From Candidatus Falkowiibacteriota bacterium (GTDB lineage Bacteria; Patescibacteriota; Patescibacteriia; CAIXNZ01): a DNA stretch of 9,748 nucleotides. Below are positions 1 through 4,537 of the stretch, in pieces. The position numbers were made by a program, and so were the translations under genes. A model generated the notes under the pieces. It saw nothing but the letters and a program-made list of their open reading frames with translations. It ran no database searches and was not told the DNA's origin. The stretch is from positions 1 through 9,748 of the forward strand of contig CAIXNZ010000038.1 of NCBI GenBank assembly GCA_903920975.1, read 5' to 3'. Position 1 is the stretch's first letter. Each line of letters starts with the position of its first letter.

Positions 1-1
1 T

Positions 2-271
2 AATCAGGCCGAGTATAAAGCTTTAATAAAAGCTTTGGAATTAGCCAAATTAATTAAACCCGACGAAATAAATTGTTATCTTGACAGTGAATTGGTGGTT
101 AAGCAAATGAGGCAGGAATTTAGAGTAAAAGATAAGAATTTACAGCCGCTTTTTATTAAAACCTGGAATTTGGCTTTGAGGCTGAAAAAGGTTAATTTCC
201 ACCATATTCCACGGGAATTAAACAAGGAAGCTGATAAGCTGCTAAATATAGAGCTGGATAAACACGTATAA
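2..271 (+). CDS. RNase HI-like protein, C-terminal part (5' end outside window)
   Basis: This is the last 89 codons of a ribonuclease HI-family (RVT_3-like) protein, which would cut the RNA strand of RNA-DNA hybrids in the cytoplasm. The frame is open from the left edge, so the TTG at 35 is internal and not a start. Three family signatures are visible. The NQAEY segment at the very start carries the second acidic catalytic residue (Glu, codon 11-13). The YLDSELVVKQM segment carries the third (Asp, 83-85). HIPRELNKEADKLLN near the end carries the last Asp (233-235). The first catalytic Asp and beta-strand lie upstream of the window. The protein ends at TAA. The short sequence after the last Asp fits the compact RVT_3 type without an added domain. 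It is separated from pilM by a 119-nt gap with its own promoter, so it is probably a different transcription unit. The family is clear; the exact cellular substrate is not. Confidence 0.85.
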   Translation, partial: NQAEYKALIKALELAKLIKPDEINCYLDSELVVKQMRQEFRVKDKNLQPLFIKTWNLALRLKKVNFHHIPRELNKEADKLLNIELDKHV

Positions 272-292
272 CTTACTTTTTTATTGGTTTTT

Positions 293-301
293 TGGTATAA
301 T
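293..301 (+). promoter_or_regulatory. Extended -10 promoter for the pilM operon
   Basis: TGGTATAAT reads as an extended -10 (TGn followed by a perfect TATAAT at 296-301). The start point would be near 308, giving a leader of about 80 nt before pilM. No good -35 is seen 16-18 bp upstream, which is common for extended -10 promoters. Functional assignment is inferred from the motif and its place in the longest gap ahead of the operon. Confidence 0.6.
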
Positions 302-310
302 AATATTAGA

Positions 311-376
311 ATTAAGAATTAAGTAAATTAAGCTTATTAAGCTAGCTTATTTTACTTATTACGCTTAATGCTTAAT
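311..376 (+). repeat. Imperfect palindrome of ATTAAG/CTTAAT units in the pilM leader
   Basis: ATTAAG occurs four times (311, 318, 327, 336) and CTTAAT twice in the opposite sense (364, 371). The inner arms 321-334 and 344-357 match at 13 of 14 positions around a 9-nt loop. The outer arms 311-323 and 364-376 match at 12 of 13 but share 321-323 with the inner arm, so the hairpins are partly alternative or have a bulge at 358-363. No U-run follows, so this is not a standard terminator. It would be transcribed as part of the pilM 5' leader. Confidence 0.6.
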
Positions 377-390
377 CCTAAAATAAAAAA

Positions 391-1470
391 ATGGCTAAGC
401 AAAATAGCTATCTTGGTATTGATTTATCGCCTGATTCCATAAAAATAGTGGAATTAAGAGAAGAGGGTGGTAAACCACAATTAGTTACCTATGGTTATAC
501 TGAAGCAAAAAGTGATGTTTTGCGAGGTGATTTTATTAGTAATAAAAATTTAACCTCCACTTTGTTAAAAGAAGTTTCTGATCGATCAAAAGTAACAACT
601 AATTTGGTGTCTGCGGCTTTGCCCATTGCTTCTGTTTTTTCATCTGTAATCAAATTGTCCAATTTACAAAAACGTGATTTGGACAATCGTCTCAAAATAA
701 AAGCCCTTTTGTCAGAAGAGGTAAAAAAAATTATTTCCCGACCGCTTGAAGAAATGGTTTTTGATTTTAATTTAATTGTTACCGATGAAATTGAAAAAGC
801 CGCCAGCGGACAAAAAATTGAAGCGGCCCGATATTTAATTACTGCTGCCCCCAATGAAGTAGTGAAAGATTACGTTGATATTTTTAGGCAGTCCAGTTTT
901 ACACTAAATAGTTTGGATATAGAACCTTTTGCCTTAGTTCGCTCTTTAATCGGTCTAGATAAATCTTTAATTATGATTGTAGATATTGGCGAAAACAGAA
1001 CTACTTTGTCGATTGTAAATTTAACTATGCCGATTTTAAATCGCACCATACAAGTTGGCAGTTCTGTAGTGACAAAATCAATTGCTGATAGTATGGGAAT
1101 CACGATTGCTGATGCTGAAAATTATAAATTAGATCTGGGCATTATGATGACGCAAGAGAAAATGGAATCTTATCCCACGCCAGTTGAAAATGCTCTGGCG
1201 CCGATTGTGACAGAAATAAAATATTTGTTAAAAAATTATTATGATCAGGTTGGCCGTGAAAAAGCGCTGGACAAAATTATTTTAACGGGCGGCGGTTCAT
1301 TATTGGGCGGATTTTTAGATAAATACTTGACTAAAGCTTTAGATACCAGAACATATGTTGGCGATCCTTGGGCCAGAGTAATTTATCCAGAGGAATTAAG
1401 CCCGGTTTTACATGAAATTGGTCCCCGTTTTTCCGTAGCTTTGGGTCTAGCCATGAGAGAAATTTTATAA
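391..1470 (+). CDS. pilM: PilM, type IV pilus actin-like ATPase
   Basis: A 359-residue protein of the PilM family, the cytoplasmic actin-fold ATPase that forms the inner ring of the type IV pilus alignment complex and binds the N-terminal tail of PilN. Actin-fold signatures are present: YLGIDLSPDSIKIVEL at 7-22 (phosphate-1 loop with Asp11), IVDIGENRTTLSIV at about 196-209 (phosphate-2 loop with Asp198), and LTGGGSLLGG at about 298-307 (adenosine-binding loop). Length matches the usual 340-360 residues. The ATG at 391 gives the expected short N-terminus; there is no Shine-Dalgarno motif, only an A-rich stretch. It is the first gene of a tightly spaced group and ends 4 nt before the next start. 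The neighbouring membrane protein, pilins and prepilin peptidase support the pilus role. PilN and PilO are not recognisable by name in the window. Confidence 0.93.
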   Translation: MAKQNSYLGIDLSPDSIKIVELREEGGKPQLVTYGYTEAKSDVLRGDFISNKNLTSTLLKEVSDRSKVTTNLVSAALPIASVFSSVIKLSNLQKRDLDNRLKIKALLSEEVKKIISRPLEEMVFDFNLIVTDEIEKAASGQKIEAARYLITAAPNEVVKDYVDIFRQSSFTLNSLDIEPFALVRSLIGLDKSLIMIVDIGENRTTLSIVNLTMPILNRTIQVGSSVVTKSIADSMGITIADAENYKLDLGIMMTQEKMESYPTPVENALAPIVTEIKYLLKNYYDQVGREKALDKIILTGGGSLLGGFLDKYLTKALDTRTYVGDPWARVIYPEELSPVLHEIGPRFSVALGLAMREIL

Positions 1471-1474
1471 AAAT

Positions 1475-2320
1475 ATGGCCATTGATTTTTTAGGCAAACC
1501 CAAGCCAGTTAAAAAAAAAGTTGATCCTGGAGTTGAATATTATGTTCCAGAAAAAGACAAAGCTCAAAAAGCAGAGCCAATAAAAAAGGAAATAGTTAAA
1601 AAGGCTGAACCTCCAAAGCCCAAAGAAGAATTAGGCGAAGTGAATTTAATGACGGCCTTTAAAAAATATTTACGAAGAAGGAGGGAGATAGCAACCATAA
1701 TCTCTGTTATAATAGTATTAGCCATGATAATTGGCGGTTATTTTTTATATATTTACATTGTGACTTTACCGCCAGCCCCGCCAGCTATTAATCTGCCGGT
1801 CAATATCAATAAACCTGTTATTAATGAAAATATTAATACAACACCGCCTCCACCACTGCCGAAATATTCATGTAATACAAATAGCGGCCAATGTTTTAAT
1901 GATGTAAATGGCGTATTTGCCAATTTTAATGATTGCCAAGCGAATTGCTTTGTGCCAACACCGCTTCCGGTTTGCGGCAATGGGATTTGCGAAAATAATG
2001 AAAATACCCAAAATTGCTTGATTGATTGTCCGCCGTTGGTTTTGCCTGACACCGAATTATCATCTTTGCGCGGAGCTTTAGTAAGATTTTTAAACGATAA
2101 CAATATTTATTTGATTGAATATAACGGAGAATTAAGGAATATTGACAAACAAACAGTCAGATTTAAAAACGGACAAACAATCAGCCAGTTAAATCCCAAA
2201 TTAATTTATACTTTAGCGGTCAGGTTTGCTGATACTAGAAAAGGTAAAGATGTTAAAGGTTTTATTGATTGGGATCCGCGAGTTTTGACAGAGCAAGAAT
2301 TATTACCATTTATTAAATAA
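1475..2320 (+). CDS. Single-pass membrane protein with Cys-rich outer region, in the PilN position
   Basis: A 281-residue protein not assigned to a named family. Residues 1-70 are Lys/Pro/Glu-rich and cytoplasmic, with four arginines at 67-70 just before a single membrane helix (about 72-97), which predicts N-in, C-out. A Pro/Asn-rich linker (98-130) follows. Eight cysteines come next (133, 140, 154, 158, 167, 172, 181, 185), with the last four in a CGNGICE...C..DC motif known from secreted proteins of archaea and Patescibacteria. The last 85 residues include IYLIEYNGELRNID, resembling short repeats of Patescibacterial surface proteins. EVNLM at 55-59, shortly before the helix, resembles the INLLP motif with which PilN binds PilM. 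Together with its place 4 nt after pilM, this suggests a PilN-like inner-membrane partner with a replaced outer domain. That role is inference; the topology and cysteine motif are directly visible. Confidence 0.8.
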   Translation: MAIDFLGKPKPVKKKVDPGVEYYVPEKDKAQKAEPIKKEIVKKAEPPKPKEELGEVNLMTAFKKYLRRRREIATIISVIIVLAMIIGGYFLYIYIVTLPPAPPAINLPVNINKPVINENINTTPPPPLPKYSCNTNSGQCFNDVNGVFANFNDCQANCFVPTPLPVCGNGICENNENTQNCLIDCPPLVLPDTELSSLRGALVRFLNDNNIYLIEYNGELRNIDKQTVRFKNGQTISQLNPKLIYTLAVRFADTRKGKDVKGFIDWDPRVLTEQELLPFIK

Positions 2321-2339
2321 ATAATTTATTAAAAAAAAT

Positions 2340-2732
2340 ATGGCTAAAGAAAACACGGCAAAAATACTTTTAATCGAAGACGACACTTTTTTGGTGGAAA
2401 TGTATACCACTAAATTTGAATTAGAGGGCTTTGGAGTAATTTCAGCCGAAGACGGCGTTAAAGGGCTGGAAATGGTGAAAAAAGAAGAACCAGACATTAT
2501 TTTGCTGGATATTTTAATGCCCAAAATGGATGGCTTCGCAGTTTTAGATGCACTTAAAAAGGATAAAGCAACTGCTGATATTCCGGTTGTTTTATTGACC
2601 AATTTGGGTCAGAAAGAAGATGTGAAAAAGGGTTTTGAAAAGGGAGCTGTCGGTTATTTAATAAAAGCTCATTTTATGCCTTCAGAAGTCGTGGAAAAGA
2701 TTAAAAAGATTTTAAAAGAAAATAAAAAATAA
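2340..2732 (+). CDS. Single-domain response regulator (CheY-like REC protein)
   Basis: A 130-residue stand-alone receiver domain. Acidic pair and neighbour E13-D14-D15, phospho-acceptor Asp57 in LLDILMPKMDG, Thr87 in VVLLTN and Lys109 in YLIKA are all present, so it should accept phosphate and switch. No DNA-binding or enzymatic output domain follows; the protein ends about 20 residues after Lys109. Such proteins act by protein contact, as CheY, PilG and PilH do. It lies inside the pilus gene group, 19 nt after the membrane protein and 8 nt before a pilin, which suggests control of pilus assembly or movement. No histidine kinase is in the window, so the partner is unknown. The ATG at 2340 is preceded by an A-rich run and no Shine-Dalgarno motif. 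Confidence 0.92.
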   Translation: MAKENTAKILLIEDDTFLVEMYTTKFELEGFGVISAEDGVKGLEMVKKEEPDIILLDILMPKMDGFAVLDALKKDKATADIPVVLLTNLGQKEDVKKGFEKGAVGYLIKAHFMPSEVVEKIKKILKENKK

Positions 2733-2740
2733 CCTTAACA

Positions 2741-3208
2741 ATGTCACGGGGCATTACCAAAATTGAGATAATAATTGTTATTTTTTTAGTCGTGATAATT
2801 ATTGCGGCAGATATTTTTGCCGCTCAATATCTAGGCAAAAAATCGCGCGACATTAATATACTATCTGATATTAGTCAGATGAGAAGCAGTTTGGAAGCTT
2901 ATCTGATGATCAACAACCATTATCCTGTAGCCGGCGAAGTCGTTTCTTTAAACGATTCTTATCTGGGCACTGAAAAATTATGCGTTGAAGGCTTTAAGCG
3001 TCTTGGTGATATTTGCACGAAAACTCTATTAAAGCCAGTACCCAACGCCTATTTGAAAGAAGGTAATATTTATTCTTACAAATCAACTGACAGTGACCTA
3101 AATTACCAGATCCAGTTTACTTTAAATACTAATTTTGTTAAATTTGGATTAACAAAGGGGGTTAATTGCGCAACTAATACGACTATAACAAGCGCACCTT
3201 GTTTTTAA
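2741..3208 (+). CDS. Type IV pilin-like protein with divergent leader
   Basis: A 155-residue pilin-like protein. It has a very short leader (MSRG) and a cleavage-site pattern G4 | I5-T-K-I-E9, with the key Glu at mature position +5, followed by a hydrophobic helix to about residue 28. Residues 33-60 (KKSRDINILSDISQMRSSLEAY) match the amphipathic helix that continues the pilin spine. The globular part has four cysteines (81, 92, 143, 154), enough for two disulphides outside the cell; the last pair resembles a C-terminal disulphide loop. Mature residue 1 is Ile where Phe or Met is usual, so it may be a minor pilin or pseudopilin. It begins 8 nt after the response regulator and ends 3 nt before the next pilin. 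PilD encoded downstream is the likely processing enzyme. Confidence 0.85.
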   Translation: MSRGITKIEIIIVIFLVVIIIAADIFAAQYLGKKSRDINILSDISQMRSSLEAYLMINNHYPVAGEVVSLNDSYLGTEKLCVEGFKRLGDICTKTLLKPVPNAYLKEGNIYSYKSTDSDLNYQIQFTLNTNFVKFGLTKGVNCATNTTITSAPCF

Positions 3209-3211
3209 ACT

Positions 3212-3685
3212 ATGAAATATTTTAATAAAAAAAATGGGTTTTCTTTACTCGAGCTTTTGATTGTTATTTTAATTATTATTGGTTTAGCAACTATTAGTGC
3301 CGTTGCCGTAAACAGCCAGCGAGCCAAAGCCCGCGATGCCAAAAGAATCAGCGATATCAGGCAGATTCAGACAGCCTTGGAATTTTATAAAAGTGATGAG
3401 GGTGATTATCTTTTAGTGGCTGACCCCATAATTTTAGGGAAGGAACAAGTAAAATTATGCGGCAAAGCAGAGGGCGGATTTGTCTCTGCGTCAAAAGAAT
3501 GCAAAGAAGCTTCTACATACATGACAGCTATACCAACTGACCCCTTAAATGGCAAAGATTATTTTTACTCTGGGACTGCTGAGACTTATGATTTGCAATT
3601 TACCACAGAGAGACAAAGCATCTTGGGCGTAGCTGGCACATATTTTGCACATCCAAATAGCACTGATTTGACACCGAGCTTGTAA
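3212..3685 (+). CDS. Type IV pilin (major-type leader)
   Basis: A 157-residue prepilin with a canonical class III leader: MKYFNKKNG9 | F10-S-L-L-E14 and a hydrophobic stretch LLIVILIIIGLATISAVAV. The mature protein starts with Phe and has Glu at +5, as required for methylation and filament packing. The segment RAKARDAKRISDIRQIQTAL (37-56) is the amphipathic spine helix common in Patescibacterial and Gram-positive pilins. Cys83 and Cys97 could form one disulphide, and YMTAIPTDPLNGKDYFYS (103-120) is the usual Pro/Asp-rich motif in the beta region. It is probably the main filament subunit in this cluster, while the preceding pilin looks minor; this ranking is inferred from leader quality only. 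It ends the first operon, 40 nt before a hairpin terminator. Confidence 0.92.
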   Translation: MKYFNKKNGFSLLELLIVILIIIGLATISAVAVNSQRAKARDAKRISDIRQIQTALEFYKSDEGDYLLVADPIILGKEQVKLCGKAEGGFVSASKECKEASTYMTAIPTDPLNGKDYFYSGTAETYDLQFTTERQSILGVAGTYFAHPNSTDLTPSL

Positions 3686-3725
3686 AGAATCCAAATTAAT
3701 TATGCGTTTTTATTATTCAAAATAG

Positions 3726-3754
3726 AAAAAGGGCTGTTTAGCCCTTTTTATTTG
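3726..3754 (+). terminator. Rho-independent terminator directly ahead of pilD
   Basis: Perfect 10-bp stem AAAAAGGGCT (3726-3735) / AGCCCTTTTT (3740-3749) with a GTTT loop, followed by more T-rich sequence. It closes the pilM-pilin operon. The A-run on the left arm means it could also stop transcription from the other strand. It ends only 6 nt before the pilD start codon, so read-through or a nearby promoter must supply pilD mRNA. Confidence 0.85.
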
Positions 3755-3755
3755 T

Positions 3756-4520
3756 ATGATTTTTTTAATATTTATCATTGGTCTGGTTTTCGGCAGTTTT
3801 TTAAACAGCTTGATTTATCGTTGGTATAATAATATTTCACTTTGGGGACGCTCCTTATGTCCCAATTGCCAATGCGAAATAAATGTTGTGGATTTGATTC
3901 CGCTTGCCAGTTTTATTGTTTTGAAATGCAAATGCCGAAACTGCGCGCAAAAAATTTCCTGGCAGTATTTTTTTATTGAATTAAGTACTGGTCTGTTATT
4001 TGCTTTAACTTATTGGCAGCATCAAGTCATCGATTTATTATTAATTCGCAATCTATTTTTTATTCTGGTACTAATCTTTATTTTTGTTTTTGATTTAAAA
4101 TATTATTTGATATTAGATCGCGTAATCTGGCCAACGCTGCTACTTGCCTTGATTTTAAATATATTTAGCTCTAGGCCCCAAGCTCTTGGCTCAGAGCTAT
4201 GGGCAATGGGCTTAGGGCTTTTAATTGGCGCTGGATTCTTCGGCCTTCAATATCTAGTTTCCAGGGGCAAATGGATTGGTTTGGGCGATGTAAAATTTGG
4301 AGCTTTAATTGGTGTCATGTTTGGCGCCCAAATGACATTGCTGGTAATTGTTTTGGCTTACTTAATCGGTGGGATTTTGGCAGTAATTTTATTAATAGGC
4401 AGACAAAAGAAATTTGGCGAAGTTTTGCCCATGGGAACTTTCTTGGCATTATCAAGCATAATTGTTTTGCTCTATGGGCAACTAATTATGGCCCATTATC
4501 TTAATTTATTGGGCTCATAA
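3756..4520 (+). CDS. pilD: PilD, prepilin leader peptidase / N-methyltransferase
   Basis: A 254-residue polytopic membrane aspartyl protease that cuts the leader after Gly of prepilins and usually methylates the new N-terminus. The N-terminal MIFLIFIIGLVFGSFLNSLIYR is the standard start, which fixes the ATG at 3756. A cytoplasmic zinc-type loop follows, with CPNC at 35-38, Cys40, Cys58, Cys60 and Cys63, more cysteines than the usual four. It surrounds the conserved DLIPL. The catalytic aspartates are in VFDLKYYLILD (Asp113) and in the GxGD motif GLGDVK (Asp178). Several hydrophobic helices fill the rest. Substrates are probably the two pilins just upstream. Residues about 137-155, between helices, are encoded by a GC-richer repeat-like stretch (4166-4219) unlike the rest of the gene. 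No ribosome binding site is visible because the terminator occupies that position. Confidence 0.95.
   Translation: MIFLIFIIGLVFGSFLNSLIYRWYNNISLWGRSLCPNCQCEINVVDLIPLASFIVLKCKCRNCAQKISWQYFFIELSTGLLFALTYWQHQVIDLLLIRNLFFILVLIFIFVFDLKYYLILDRVIWPTLLLALILNIFSSRPQALGSELWAMGLGLLIGAGFFGLQYLVSRGKWIGLGDVKFGALIGVMFGAQMTLLVIVLAYLIGGILAVILLIGRQKKFGEVLPMGTFLALSSIIVLLYGQLIMAHYLNLLGS
4166..4219 (+). repeat. Short degenerate repeats within pilD
   Basis: Three adjacent 7-bp units TATGGGC, AATGGGC and TTAGGGC lie at 4198-4218. They are preceded by AGCTC at 4167 and 4181 and GGCTC at 4188, with an AGCTCT/AGAGCT inverted pair at 4181-4186 and 4193-4198. The stretch is visibly richer in G and C than the flanks and keeps the reading frame. 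It encodes a loop between membrane helices. Confidence 0.45.
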
Positions 4521-4522
4521 TA

Positions 4523-4531
4523 TGATATAAT
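4523..4531 (+). promoter_or_regulatory. Extended -10 promoter of ligA, giving a leaderless mRNA
   Basis: TGATATAAT is an extended -10 with a perfect TATAAT at 4526-4531, located between the pilD stop and the ligA start. The usual start point 7 nt downstream falls on the A of the ligA ATG (4538). The implied transcript has no 5' leader, in keeping with the missing Shine-Dalgarno motif. No clear -35 is seen. Confidence 0.55.
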
Positions 4532-4537
4532 TTAGTT

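Noticed and set aside
35..37. TTG as the start codon of the first gene
   Set aside because: The frame is open from base 2 and the upstream residues NQAEYKAL are part of the conserved RNase H core, so the gene begins outside the window.
495..854. Open reading frame on the reverse strand inside pilM
   Set aside because: It lies fully within a well-supported gene, has no recognisable domain, and its composition is what the complement of an AT-rich gene gives. The same holds for reverse-strand frames at 870-1103, 1753-2103, 2303-2602, 4927-5223, 5801-6001 and 5941-6195.
2316..2330. AT-only inverted repeat at the stop of the Cys-rich membrane protein gene
   Set aside because: The arms are 7 bp with a one-base centre and only A-T pairs, so no stable hairpin would form; chance is likely in such AT-rich sequence.
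3668..3673. Perfect -35 TTGACA near the end of the second pilin gene, possibly for pilD
   Set aside because: No acceptable -10 is found 15-19 bp downstream; the best hexamer, CAAATT, matches only 3 of 6, and the sequence is inside coding DNA.
4199..4504. Open frame on the + strand overlapping pilD in another phase
   Set aside because: PilD is certain in the main frame with both catalytic aspartates; the alternative product is rich in Trp and Asn and resembles nothing known to me.
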